Shown piece by piece: positions 18,529-27,588 of a DNA stretch of 64,000 nt (its first letter is position 1; each line of letters begins with the position of its first letter). Made by a program: the position numbers and the translations under genes. The notes below the pieces were generated by a model. That model searched no databases and had not been told where the DNA came from. It worked only from the letters and a program-made list of their open reading frames with translations. This DNA is from Tepidanaerobacter acetatoxydans Re1 (GTDB taxonomy: Bacteria; Bacillota; Thermosediminibacteria; Thermosediminibacterales; Tepidanaerobacteraceae). The stretch covers positions 124,001 to 188,000 of the forward strand of contig NC_019954.2 in the NCBI RefSeq assembly GCF_000328765.2, read 5' to 3'.

Positions 18529-19156
18529 GTTTATAGCCTACCTATAAGGGATTGAAACTGGACTTAAAGTTCATCCCATCGCTGTCGCAATGTGGTTTAT
18601 AGCCTACCTATAAGGGATTGAAACACGACATGAACCAACCAGCAGAGATAACAGATACACAGTTTATAGCCTACCTATAAGGGATTGAAACTTTGTTATT
18701 ATAAGGCTATTATGTTCTTTACATCTATAGTTTATAGCCTACCTATAAGGGATTGAAACCGGAAGCAAGAGAACCAATTACAATAACATTCAAAGGAGTT
18801 TATAGCCTACCTATAAGGGATTGAAACCTTGCAACAGTGTGGGAACCAAAAAGGAACTTTAGTGGTTTATAGCCTACCTATAAGGGATTGAAACTTTTTT
18901 TACGTAGGCCGTTGTAATCCCTAATGATAGCGTTTATAGCCTACCTATAAGGGATTGAAACTTCCCAACCGCCCCAGGATCTTTCCCGCCATGCTAAGTT
19001 TATAGCCTACCTATAAGGGATTGAAACTTTCTTGTGATGATCTTGATACATTGTAGTTAGGGGTTTATAGCCTACCTATAAGGGATTGAAACCGTCTCCA
19101 AATTCGTTGTATTCTAGACCTATACTGGTTTATAGCCTACCTATAAGGGATTGAAC
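18529..19156 (+). CRISPR. CRISPR array 2: 10 repeats, 9 spacers
   Basis: Repeat starts are 18529, 18595, 18662, 18730, 18798, 18865, 18932, 18998, 19063 and 19128. The repeat differs from arrays 1 and 3 by one base, with GGGATTGAAAC at its end. Spacers are 35-38 nt. The last repeat is 29 nt, lacking one A (GGGATTGAAC), and no recognisable trailer like that of arrays 1 and 3 follows. Confidence 0.98.
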
Positions 19157-19220
19157 TTTCTTATAACTCTATAACCTTGGCATGAAAGGCACAGCAGCAC
19201 TTGAAATTATGGAGGTAAAA

Positions 19221-19619
19221 ATGAAAAAATATTGTATTATCATACTTATTGTATGTATGATGCTTGTGCTAACTGCTTGCGGGAATCCTAACAGTGAAGT
19301 AGTAGGCGAATATGATACAAGCAAACTTGGAGGTGATTTTGTTAAAAGCAGTAATGAAGCTTATGCTATAGGAGCTAATAAGGATAAAATGCCGGTTTTT
19401 AAAGATACTGACAAAGCTTTTAAACAAGCCCTTATTGATTATGCAGAGGGATTTAAAGCCATTCAAAAAGAATTTAATTTAAAACCGATTAATAAGAAAA
19501 ACTGGGAAGCATATAAAACTTATGGATGGCAATTATCTGCTGATAATGATGAGGAAATCCGCAAACAGGGAAGGGAGATAACGCAATTTTTCGATATATA
19601 TGAGAACAGTTTTAAGTAA
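19221..19619 (+). CDS. small lipoprotein of unknown function
   Basis: A 132-residue product with a lipoprotein signal (MKKYCIIILIVCMMLVLTAC, lipobox LTAC with Cys20). The mature part is polar and probably helical, with no family I recognise. The ATG at 19221 has GGAGG at 19211-19215; the in-frame ATG at 19182 overlaps CRISPR flank sequence and has no ribosome site. It lies 64 nt after array 2 and is followed by a hairpin. No link to CRISPR is evident beyond position. Confidence 0.75.
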   Translation: MKKYCIIILIVCMMLVLTACGNPNSEVVGEYDTSKLGGDFVKSSNEAYAIGANKDKMPVFKDTDKAFKQALIDYAEGFKAIQKEFNLKPINKKNWEAYKTYGWQLSADNDEEIRKQGREITQFFDIYENSFK

Positions 19620-19680
19620 ATAAGTGGTCTTCATATCAAAAGTATAAATAAATTCATTAACGAAGTGCATGAATTAAAAG

Positions 19681-19712
19681 AGGGACATGTCATACATTTA
19701 TGATATGTCCCT
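19681..19712. terminator. hairpin between convergent lipoprotein and XRE genes
   Basis: AGGGACATGTCAT (19681-19693) pairs with ATGATATGTCCCT (19700-19712) with one G-T pair. There is no strong T-run on the plus side, so the terminator role is moderate in certainty; the position between convergent genes supports it for both strands. Confidence 0.55.
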
Positions 19713-19808
19713 TAATATCTTTCGTTAGACATTAGTATACTTTTTACTCGGTTTACTTATGTCTATTTTTTTAATTTTTCAGAAATGGCTAATTTATCTA
19801 TTTGAATT

Positions 19809-20111
19809 CTATTGTCTTAACGTCTTCAAAAATTCATTTAACAGCTCTAATTGTTTAGGGGAAAGCACCTTAACATTTTCAATAAGCTCTTGATATTCAG
19901 GAGGTAGATTAGCATTTTCATCCATAAAAAATTCGGAGAGCGTAATGCCCAAAGCATCGCAGATTTTTTGGAGGGTTTCAATAGAAGGAATTTTAGTTCC
20001 ATTTTCTAAATAGCTCAAATACACATTGGTAATTCCAACTTTCTCTGCAAGCTGAATGCCCTGTAATCCCTTGGCTATTCTAATTTGTTTTATTCGGTGC
20101 CCTATATTCAT
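19809..20111 (-). CDS. XRE-family transcriptional regulator
   Basis: A 100-residue DNA-binding protein. The helix-turn-helix of the Cro/C1 type spans about residues 7-60 (IKQIRIAKGLQGIQLAEKVG, YLSYLENGTKIPSIETLQKI). The C-terminal 40 residues are helical (ELIENVKVLSPKQLELLNEF) and probably dimerise. It is transcribed away from the cysteine-desulfidase-like gene; the intervening 268 nt hold three copies of a TAGTTTAATT element, likely its own operator. Targets beyond itself are unknown. Confidence 0.9.
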   Translation of the reverse strand: MNIGHRIKQIRIAKGLQGIQLAEKVGITNVYLSYLENGTKIPSIETLQKICDALGITLSEFFMDENANLPPEYQELIENVKVLSPKQLELLNEFLKTLRQ

Positions 20112-20135
20112 TATCTAACCTCAATTATAAACCAA

Positions 20136-20274
20136 TAGTTTAATTAAAATATACATGAGAGTGCCTGGAATGTCAAGAAAAAGCAAGTAAATCAAAGGAA
20201 AATGGTAGTATCTGATGTTAAATTAAACTAATAGATTAAATTAAGATTGATATTATTAAAATAATAGTTTAATA
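20136..20274. promoter_or_regulatory. candidate XRE operator copies
   Basis: TAGTTTAATT occurs at 20136-20145, its reverse complement AATTAAACTA at 20221-20230, and TAGTTTAATA at 20265-20274. The first lies close to the XRE start and the third ~105 nt before the enzyme gene. The region is very AT-rich, so chance is a real alternative. Confidence 0.4.
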
Positions 20275-20379
20275 TAAAGAAGTGGATGTATAAAATTAAT
20301 AGGTGATTTTCTTATTTAATTACAAGATTCTAAAATATTTATAAATACTTTAAACAACATAGGCGATGGAGGTATTCGT

Positions 20380-21669
20380 ATGTCAAATGAACTTTATCAA
20401 AAGGCCATAGAACAGGTAAAGGAGGAGATGGTTCCAGCTTTGGGGGTTACAGAGCCTGCTGCTATTGCGCTTTCTGCAGCTAAAGCTTATGAAGTGATTG
20501 GAGGTGAGGTAAAGAAGGTTACTGTTTGGGTGGATGAGGGCGTTTTTAAAAATGGGTTTTCGTGTGCTATCCCAGGAACTTGCGAAAAAGGAAATGAGAT
20601 GGCGGCAGCACTTGGTGTAATAGCCGGAAAGCCGGATTTTGGTTTAAGGGTTCTAGAAGATGTGACAGAGGAAGATGTTTCAAGGGCAAAGGAGCTGATC
20701 AAAGAAGGAAAAATTGAGATAAAAGTAAAACGAGGCGTATCAGACATTTTCATAGATGCGATAGTTGAAACTGATAAGGGTAAAGGTAGAGCTGTCATCA
20801 AAGATAAACATACCAATATAGTTTTAGTAGAAAAAGACGGAAAAGAAATTTTTAAAAAACAGCTGGAAACCAAAACTTCAGAAGGCAAGGCTTTTGATAT
20901 ATCAAGGCTAAAACTCAAAGACCTGATAGATATAGCAGAGCACGCACCATATGAGGATATAAGCTTTATATTGGAAGCAGTTAGGGTCAATGATGAACTT
21001 GCCCAGGCAGGCAAGCAGGGTGAAGGCATGGAATTAGGAAGGGGGATATCAGATCTTATAGAAGAAGGATATTTGAAAGAAGACATATTAACTTATGCTA
21101 TGGCTTATACGGGATATGCTGTTGATGCACGTATGGGAGGAGTTTCAAAACCTGCCATGTCCATATGCGGAAGTGGTGACCATGGTCTTGTAGCAACGCT
21201 GCCCCTCATAGCAATAGCCAATAAAAAAGAAATACCAGAAGAAAAACTTGTAAGATCAATACTTCTAAGCTATCTTGTTACAATGTACATAAAAACTTTT
21301 GCCGGTAGGCTTTCAGCTTTTTGCGGCTGTGCTGTTGCTGCAGGCACAGGATCAAGTGCGGGCATATGCTACCTTTTAGGCGGAAATAATGAACAAATAG
21401 GATTTACCATAGATAACATGGCAGCGGATATCACGGGTATAATCTGTGACGGCGGTAACTTTGGCTGCTCACTTAAAGCTGTAACAGCTGCAAGCACCGC
21501 CATACTTTCGGCACTTTTGGCATTAAAAAATATCCATATACCCAAAGACAGCGGTATCGTAGGAAATACAGTGGAAGAAACCATGCAAAACATTGGGAAA
21601 ATAGCATCACCGGGAATGACAAAGACAAACGATGTTATTTTGGACATTATGATAAATAGACATGATTAA
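20380..21669 (+). CDS. L-cysteine desulfidase / UPF0597 (serine dehydratase alpha-like) family enzyme
   Basis: A 429-residue member of the CyuA/UPF0597 family, iron-sulfur enzymes that split L-cysteine to pyruvate, ammonia and sulfide; some relatives may act on serine. Conserved parts include ALGVTEPAAIALSAAKA (~20-36), SCAIPGT (~60), ICGSGDHGLVATLP (~260), FCGCAVAAGTGSSAGICYLL (~307-326) and ICDGGNFGCSLKA (~350); the cysteines there are the likely cluster ligands. GGAGG precedes the ATG. It is followed by an antiporter gene, which suggests an amino-acid use module, although the link is only positional. Confidence 0.88.
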   Translation: MSNELYQKAIEQVKEEMVPALGVTEPAAIALSAAKAYEVIGGEVKKVTVWVDEGVFKNGFSCAIPGTCEKGNEMAAALGVIAGKPDFGLRVLEDVTEEDVSRAKELIKEGKIEIKVKRGVSDIFIDAIVETDKGKGRAVIKDKHTNIVLVEKDGKEIFKKQLETKTSEGKAFDISRLKLKDLIDIAEHAPYEDISFILEAVRVNDELAQAGKQGEGMELGRGISDLIEEGYLKEDILTYAMAYTGYAVDARMGGVSKPAMSICGSGDHGLVATLPLIAIANKKEIPEEKLVRSILLSYLVTMYIKTFAGRLSAFCGCAVAAGTGSSAGICYLLGGNNEQIGFTIDNMAADITGIICDGGNFGCSLKAVTAASTAILSALLALKNIHIPKDSGIVGNTVEETMQNIGKIASPGMTKTNDVILDIMINRHD

Positions 21670-21683
21670 GAAAAAATAAAAAA

Positions 21684-21711
21684 ATCGCAACTTCATAAAA
21701 GAAATTGCGAT
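21684..21711 (+). terminator. weak hairpin between the desulfidase and antiporter genes
   Basis: ATCGCAA (21684-21690) pairs with TTGCGAT (21705-21711), flanked by A-runs but without a clear T-tract on the plus strand. It may be a processing or partial termination site inside a two-gene operon. Confidence 0.35.
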
Positions 21712-21781
21712 GAAAAAATAAACCGTAAATTTATTTTAACATAAAGCTTCATTAAAAAACAATGCATCAGGAGGCTTAATA

Positions 21782-23232
21782 ATGGATAAAAAAGACTCTG
21801 GAATATTATCCTTTAGACCCAGTCAATTTGCGGCCCTAGTGCCATTTGCCATATTTATAATAATCACCATTTCGCTTTCTTTTATGAAAGCAGCAGACCT
21901 TAATATGATGATAGCATCTGGGATAATTGGGCTGATTATCGGTATGTTTTTTTGCGAAGATAAAGAAGAGTATTGGAACGTCATTATAGAAGGATTAGGT
22001 TCTGATGTGGGCATGACCGCAGTCCTAATTTGGATAGTAGTAGGGATATACGGAAGCGTGCTAAAAAGCGGCAAAATAGTAGAAGGGTTGGTGTGGCTAA
22101 GCTGTAAACTAGGAGTAAAAGGCGCAGCTTCACAGTAGCAGCATTTATATTTTCTGCTATTTTTGCGGTAGCAACCGGCACGGGTTTCGGCACTATTGCC
22201 ACAATGGGCTTTATCCTTTACCCTGCCGGACTTCTTTTAGGCTCAAATCCTGCTGTGCTGGGAGGAGCTATTTTAAGCGGTGCAGCCTTTGGAGATAATC
22301 TGGCACCGGTTTCGGATACCACCATAATATCTGCAACCAGTCAAACATATAAATACAAAGAAGGAACTGCAGAGATAGGCGGAGTGGTCAAAAGCCGTTT
22401 TAAGTATGTAATAGTTGCCGGAATTATTGCAGCGGTGCTGTTTTGGTTTTTTGGAGGAAGTGCAACTTCAACAAATACAGAAAGCGCAGCAAAAATACTT
22501 ACAGAATACCAAAATCCAATGGGCCTTCTCCTTCTTATCCCAACTGCTGTTGTAATTTGGATGGCAGTAAAAGGAAAGAGCATCTTTGCGACACTTAGCA
22601 CAGGGATAATACTTGCTATAATAATCGGGCTAGCAGCCGGGCTGTTTAGCGTGGCGGATCTTGCTATGATTGAAGATGGTGCGGTTGTAGGAGCAATTCC
22701 TGATGGTGTTGCAGGCATGACGACAGTTTCTATACTTTTGATGGTGGTTGTATCCATGGGTAATTTGCTTGTTAAAAGTGGCTGTATGGAAACTACTGTA
22801 AATTGGTTAAATGAGAAAGTCATCAAAACTCCAAGAGACGCAGACCTTGCAATATTCTTACTGTCGACGATCTTTGGCATACTTATAGCTGCTATAAATA
22901 CTATAGCAAATATATGTGTATCACCGTTTGTAAATGCAATAGGGCGAAAAAGCGACCTACACCCATATAGACGTGCCGATATCCTGAGTACAGCTGTTTG
23001 CTCGTTCCCATTTTTCGTGCCTTATGGCGGATGCGTTTTGCTATTGCTAGGCACCATGAAATCAGTGTCTTCCACATATCCTTTTGTGCAACCCCTAGAC
23101 CCCTCCTCGCTCTTTTTCACCGTTTTTTACAGTTGGGCAGTTTGGTTTGTGACACTATTCGCATGCATTTCAGGCTGGGGCAGGGAGCTTGAAGGAGAAG
23201 ACGGAGGAAGAGTTAAACACCCATCGGCATGA
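21782..23232 (+). pseudogene. NhaC-family Na+/H+ antiporter, split by a one-base deletion near 22128
   Basis: Fragment 21782-22138 carries the first helices (FAALVPFAIFIIITISLSF, MTAVLIWIVVGIYGSVL) and stops at LGVKGAASQ. The shifted frame resumes with FTVAAFIFSAIFAVATGTG and continues through 22204-23232, containing SGAAFGDNLAPVSDTTIISA, the signature of NhaC-type antiporters. One added base gives ~483 residues with about 11-12 membrane spans. Members exchange Na+ or organic substrates for protons. It is probably co-transcribed with the upstream enzyme, and a substrate role linked to that enzyme is possible. The break may be a sequencing error. Confidence 0.85.
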
Positions 23233-23373
23233 TAAAGGTAAAGGCTTGGTTTTTCACTTTATAAAATATTGAAATATAAAATAAGTAAGAAGCTTAGAAA
23301 TGTAATTTAATGTATGATATACTTTTATGTGATTATAGTGAGAAAATCGCATAGAAAAAACTCACTTTAAAAA

Positions 23374-23550
23374 GTCGTCGACCTCCGATAGTGCAAAAAC
23401 CCCTGGAGGTCGACGACAACCTTAAATTACCCACAAATAAAGAATATAACTGGAAAAGAAGGACTTTTCAATTAAATGTAGAAATTATTAATAGAAAATT
23501 GAACAAATTATTTTTCTCGCTTTTTCTTTATTTTTTACCCCAAATTATGG
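23374..23550 (+). promoter_or_regulatory. CRISPR leader 3 (177 nt)
   Basis: Third copy of the 177-nt leader, the most divergent (about twelve changes). Its inverted repeat is perfect: GTCGTCGACCTCC (23374-23386) with GGAGGTCGACGAC (23405-23417). The final ~75 nt before the first repeat are almost unchanged. Nothing else is seen between 23233 and 23373. Confidence 0.85.
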
Positions 23551-24516
23551 GTTTATAGCCTACCTATAAGGAATTGAAACATGCTTCTAAAGGCGGGACT
23601 AACAATCAAATACTAGTTTATAGCCTACCTATAAGGAATTGAAACTTTAATACATATATGCCTTGGCGGGTCTGGAAAACGGCTGTTTATAGCCTACCTA
23701 TAAGGAATTGAAACAATTTTCGGCTCTGATGGATTTAGCCCCGATGCTCTGTTTATAGCCTACCTATAAGGAATTGAAACTATCGTACACCTTAAAAGGT
23801 GTCTTGATAACTTTGAAGTTTATAGCCTACCTATAAGGAATTGAAACAATTCTAAAATCGTATTGGCTAAAAAACTAATATTACGTTTATAGCCTACCTA
23901 TAAGGAATTGAAACAAATATGAATTTATAGATAAAATGGAGCAACAAGGCGTTTATAGCCTACCTATAAGGAATTGAAACTGTTTTTAAGTGCCCATGAT
24001 TTTCCGGTCAGCGGCAGTTTATAGCCTACCTATAAGGAATTGAAACATCTTCTCGTATACATGATGGATAGCGAAAAAAGAAGTTTATAGCCTACCTATA
24101 AGGAATTGAAACGGGAAGAAACCTTACAACTTGTGCTAGAAATGCGATGTTTATAGCCTACCTATAAGGAATTGAAACGGTAATAGATAAACTGTATGGA
24201 GAGCAAAGCGAAATATGTTTATAGCCTACCTATAAGGAATTGAAACAGCTATTTAATCTGGCAGTTTTATTCGTTACTGGGTCTGTTTATAGCCTACCTA
24301 TAAGGAATTGAAACGCGAGTATATCATCTCTCATTTCACTTATGGCTTGGTTTATAGCCTACCTATAAGGAATTGAAACATAGTAGTAACCGGAATAAAC
24401 TCCTTCCAAAGCTCTCGTTTATAGCCTACCTATAAGGAATTGAAACACATAATTTATCCGTTTATCTATATCAACTGTAGCCATGGTTTATAGCCCTACC
24501 TATAAGGAATTGAAAC
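23551..24516 (+). CRISPR. CRISPR array 3: 15 repeats, 14 spacers
   Basis: Repeat starts are 23551, 23616, 23685, 23751, 23818, 23885, 23951, 24017, 24083, 24149, 24217, 24285, 24350, 24417 and 24486. The repeat is the GGAATTG form of array 1. Spacers are 35-39 nt and do not match those of the other arrays by eye. The last repeat is 31 nt through one extra C (TAGCCCTACC), as expected of decay at the old end. Confidence 0.98.
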
Positions 24517-24573
24517 ACTAAGTCTGTTACGTTTCAATGCAATATAAATACGTTGTTTTAATTTCCCCCCCAA

Positions 24574-24632
24574 GAGCCTTGAAATAGCACCGTATGTAAT
24601 ATTTGATTTGTGGTTTCCTGCGGATGTGCATT
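24574..24632 (+). repeat. trailer of array 3, homologous to that of array 1
   Basis: GCCTTGAAATAGCACCGTATG followed by TAATATTTG, TGGTTTCCTGCGG and ATGTGCATTA matches, with substitutions, the trailer after array 1 at 8500-8570. It begins with the tail of a decayed repeat (CCTTGAAAT). Confidence 0.65.
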
Positions 24633-24666
24633 ATCCTCTATGAGATATTCATGGAGGATTTTTTAA
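24632..24666 (+). terminator. intrinsic terminator after array 3
   Basis: ATCCTCTATGA pairs with TCATGGAGGAT, followed by TTTTTT at 24659-24664. It would end transcripts from array 3 and insulate the dehydrogenase gene. From 24667 to 24885 only AT-rich sequence and the AAGGAG ribosome site at 24871 are visible. Confidence 0.75.
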
Positions 24667-24885
24667 AGCTTAAAAGAAAGTTATGTAAATATAAAATTGA
24701 ATGAACAATGAAGATTGATAAAAAGTTTATAATATGATATTATATTCTAAGAAGGCAGTATAATCAGATAACATAATCCCATCAGGCTTAAAAATTAAAC
24801 TCCCCAATTTTAACTTAACTAAGGACAAGAAAATAATTTTATAGGCGTTATGCCTAAATAAAAAAAATAAAAGGAGACGATTGTC

Positions 24886-26361
24886 TTGAATAAACCTATT
24901 GACAAAAATTATCAATTGTTAATTGGAGGTCGATGGGTGGATGCAAAGGATGGGGAGACGTTTGAGACTAACAACCCGGCAAATGGCGAGCTGTTAGCAA
25001 CTTGTGCCAATGCCGGTAAGGAAGATGTGGATGAAGCAGTTAAAGCTGCATGGAAGGCATTTGAAACGTGGAAAGATGTTAGTGCACAAGAAAAATCAGG
25101 AATATTACTTAAAATAGCCGATCTGATTGATGAAAATGCTGAAAAACTTGCTATGATTGAAACTCTCGACAACGGTAAACCCATTCGAGAAACACGAAAC
25201 ATTGATGTGCCGCTAAGTTCTGATCATTTTCGGTATTTTGCCGGAGCTATCAGGGCTGAAGAAGGCCAAGCCGTAATGATTGACAAGAACACCTTAAGCA
25301 TTATCTTAAGAGAGCCGATTGGAGTTGTCGGCCAGATAATTCCATGGAACTTCCCGCTGCTGATGGCGGCATGGAAGTTGGCACCAGCATTGGCTGCAGG
25401 ATGTACGGTTGTTATTAAGCCGTCGTCTTCAACACCTTTGAGCATTTTAGAATTAGGTAAATTGATCAATGATGTTCTTCCCCCGGGAGTTGTGAACATC
25501 GTAACTGGCAGCGGAGCCACCACAGGAAATTATATGTTGGAACATCCGGGATTTAGAAAACTTGCCTTTACAGGTTCAACCGAAGTAGGCTACAGTATAG
25601 CCGAGGCGGCAGCTAAAAAGTTGATTCCGTCAACACTAGAGCTTGGTGGAAAATCCGCAAATATTTATTTCCCAGACTGCCCATGGGAGAAGGCTATAGA
25701 AGGGGTGCAACTGGGCATCTTGTTCAATCAAGGGCAAGTTTGCTGCGCAGGCTCCAGGGTATTTGTGCATGAAGATATTTATGAAGAATTCCTTGCAGAA
25801 TGTGTTGAAGCCTTTAAGAAAATCAAGGTTGGTTTGCCATGGGAAGAAGATACTATTATGGGAACGCAGATTAATGAAGGTCAGTTGAAAAAGATTTTAA
25901 ACTATATTGAAATTGGAAAACAAGAAGGGGCAAGACTTGCCTGCGGCGGTTCTCGCATCACTGAAAATGGCTTAGATAAAGGATGCTTTATGCAGCCTAC
26001 GATTTTTGCCGATGTTGATAACAAAATGAGGATTGCTCAAGAAGAGATTTTTGGGCCGGTAGCATGTTTCTTGAAGTTTAAGGATGAAGAAGAAGTAATA
26101 AAAATGGCAAATGACAGCGAATACGGATTGGGCGGCGCTGTGTGGACTAAGGATATAAACAGGGCGCTTAAAGTTGCAAGAGGAATAGAGACAGGCCGTA
26201 TGTGGATAAATGATTATAACAACCTGCCTGCTCATACTCCCTTCGGAGGCTATAAGAAATCCGGAATTGGCCGCGAAACTCACCATATGATGCTTGACCA
26301 TTATACTCAGAAGAAGAATATAATGATAAGTATGAATGAAAATAAGGCTGGCTTATACTAA
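24886..26361 (+). CDS. NAD(P)-dependent aldehyde dehydrogenase
   Basis: A 491-residue aldehyde dehydrogenase of the classical betaine-aldehyde/retinal type, oxidising an aldehyde to the acid in the cytoplasm. It has the cofactor segment IIPWNFPLLMAAWKLAPALA (~147-166), FTGSTEVG (~226), the general-base STLELGGKSANI (~248-259) and the nucleophile segment NQGQVCCAGSRVFV with tandem Cys (~283), plus EEIFGPVACFLKF near 390. The start is a TTG at 24886, 9 nt after AAGGAG. Substrate cannot be read from sequence. It is monocistronic, ending at the hairpin at 26478. Confidence 0.93.
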   Translation: MNKPIDKNYQLLIGGRWVDAKDGETFETNNPANGELLATCANAGKEDVDEAVKAAWKAFETWKDVSAQEKSGILLKIADLIDENAEKLAMIETLDNGKPIRETRNIDVPLSSDHFRYFAGAIRAEEGQAVMIDKNTLSIILREPIGVVGQIIPWNFPLLMAAWKLAPALAAGCTVVIKPSSSTPLSILELGKLINDVLPPGVVNIVTGSGATTGNYMLEHPGFRKLAFTGSTEVGYSIAEAAAKKLIPSTLELGGKSANIYFPDCPWEKAIEGVQLGILFNQGQVCCAGSRVFVHEDIYEEFLAECVEAFKKIKVGLPWEEDTIMGTQINEGQLKKILNYIEIGKQEGARLACGGSRITENGLDKGCFMQPTIFADVDNKMRIAQEEIFGPVACFLKFKDEEEVIKMANDSEYGLGGAVWTKDINRALKVARGIETGRMWINDYNNLPAHTPFGGYKKSGIGRETHHMMLDHYTQKKNIMISMNENKAGLY

Positions 26362-26477
26362 AGCGTAAAGAGCTTAAATTTGCAAATGCGCTTACATAAG
26401 GGAGGCCATATAAAATATTATAAGCAGCCGAAAGAATTGTCCATCAAGTATATAATGTTGTAATGAGAATAAATAGG

Positions 26478-26524
26478 AAAATCCTCCTTGAGTGCAAAGT
26501 GCAAGCGCAGCAAGGAGGATTTTC
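26478..26524 (+). terminator. intrinsic terminator of the aldehyde dehydrogenase gene
   Basis: AAAATCCTCCTTG (26478-26490) pairs perfectly with CAAGGAGGATTTT (26511-26523). The rest of the 306-nt gap to 26667 holds only the promoter region and GGAGG site of the next gene. Confidence 0.85.
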
Positions 26525-26667
26525 TGACAAATTTAAATTTCACTCATTATAAAGCCTATTTTTGCGAAGTTAACCAGTATCTCGAATAAAAAATAGTGCC
26601 GAAAAGTAACTATTTGCCGACTTTTTTACTAGAATAATAGTAAAGACTTTAATGGAGGGGTTATATA

Positions 26668-27240
26668 ATGAGTGAAGACTTTGTTGATTTAAAAGGGTGC
26701 AAAACTCCTGAAACCTATAATAAATGTGCGTATCCGGCACCTTATCCGGAAATTAAGGTGGCAAGGGAAAATCCTTACTACGGCAAACTTTTGCTTGAAG
26801 ATTATGCAGGTAGAGCCGGTGAACTTACAGCAGTAAATCAATATATTTATCATCATTTTGTGTTGGAACCGGAATACGAAGAAGTAGCTGAACTCTTGTC
26901 CTGTGTAGCATTGGTGGAAATGCATCATATGGAAATTCTTGCTGATACCATATTAAAATTGGGAGTAGATCCCCGTCAAAGAACCATAGCGACAAACGAA
27001 GTCGAAATATACTGGGATGCAGGCTTCGTATATTATGGAACAGTCCTTTGTGACATGATAACTGCTAATATTGCCGGTGAATGGGCGGCCATAAGCAATT
27101 ACCGCAAACATCAACAGATGATAAACGATCTTTATGTGAAAAAGATTTTGGAAAGGATTATCTTGGATGAAATATATCATGTTCAGTTATTTAGCCAAGT
27201 AACTGAAAAATACTGTAAACCGAATATAAAAAAAGAGTAA
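26668..27240 (+). CDS. ferritin-like di-iron/di-manganese protein
   Basis: A 190-residue protein of the ferritin/rubrerythrin superfamily. A short Cys-containing N-terminus (KGCKTPETYNKCAYP) precedes a four-helix bundle with the metal-ligand pattern GELTAVNQYIY (~52), VEMHHMEIL (~84-92, ExxH), AGEWAAISNY (~133) and LDEIYHVQLF (~170, ExxH). It is close in style to bacterioferritin-like and spore-coat manganese-catalase-like proteins; oxygen or peroxide defence is the likely role in an anaerobe. Single gene between two strong terminators. Confidence 0.78.
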   Translation: MSEDFVDLKGCKTPETYNKCAYPAPYPEIKVARENPYYGKLLLEDYAGRAGELTAVNQYIYHHFVLEPEYEEVAELLSCVALVEMHHMEILADTILKLGVDPRQRTIATNEVEIYWDAGFVYYGTVLCDMITANIAGEWAAISNYRKHQQMINDLYVKKILERIILDEIYHVQLFSQVTEKYCKPNIKKE

Positions 27241-27246
27241 ATTTAT

Positions 27247-27277
27247 AACCTCCTTGAAAAACTCAAGGAGGTTTTTC
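27247..27277 (+). terminator. intrinsic terminator of the ferritin-like gene
   Basis: AACCTCCTTGA (27247-27257) pairs perfectly with TCAAGGAGGTT (27263-27273), followed by a T-run. Confidence 0.9.
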
Positions 27278-27287
27278 CAGTAATACA

Positions 27288-27350
27288 TTCTAACAAAATC
27301 AATATATGTTATAAAATATTAGGTGTTTTATAACATTTTCTAACAAAATC
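27288..27350. promoter_or_regulatory. candidate enhancer (UAS) for the sigma-54 activator
   Basis: A perfect inverted repeat, GTTATAAAA (27308-27316) and TTTTATAAC (27326-27334), is framed by two identical direct repeats TTCTAACAAAATC at 27288-27300 and 27338-27350. It lies ~200 nt upstream of the -24/-12 promoter, the usual distance for an enhancer bound by an AAA+ activator. The gene for such an activator closes the operon at 34602. Confidence 0.6.
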
Positions 27351-27533
27351 TATGTTTAATATTATAATAAGATATCGTAATATCTCGAAAATATAATTAA
27401 TATTATTGAGTTTTATTGTAAAAATGCATTAGTCAAAAGTTAGATTTAGCTTGCAATAGCAGTAAATATGGAAGAAATTTTGCATGTAATACTTTTATGA
27501 TAAGTTATATTATCAATATGTAATAAAAATAAC

Positions 27534-27547
27534 GGCATGATATTTGC
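27534..27547 (+). promoter_or_regulatory. sigma-54 (-24/-12) promoter of the TRAP operon
   Basis: GGCATGATATTTGC keeps the two invariant doublets GG and GC with exactly 10 nt between them, and TTTGCA around the -12 matches the consensus. It is 42 nt before the transporter gene. The sequence between 27351 and 27533 is AT-rich with no gene. Confidence 0.75.
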
Positions 27548-27588
27548 AATATAAAATATAATTATAAAACTATGAAAGGAGTTTTTTT

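Noticed and set aside
20487-21086. Long minus-strand frame (199 codons) inside the desulfidase-like gene
   Set aside because: It is a shadow of a well-supported plus-strand gene, serine/leucine-rich as expected for an antisense frame, and matches no family.
21782-23232. A small membrane protein followed by an independent antiporter
   Set aside because: The antiporter frame is open upstream of its first ATG and continues the helices of the first fragment after one added base.
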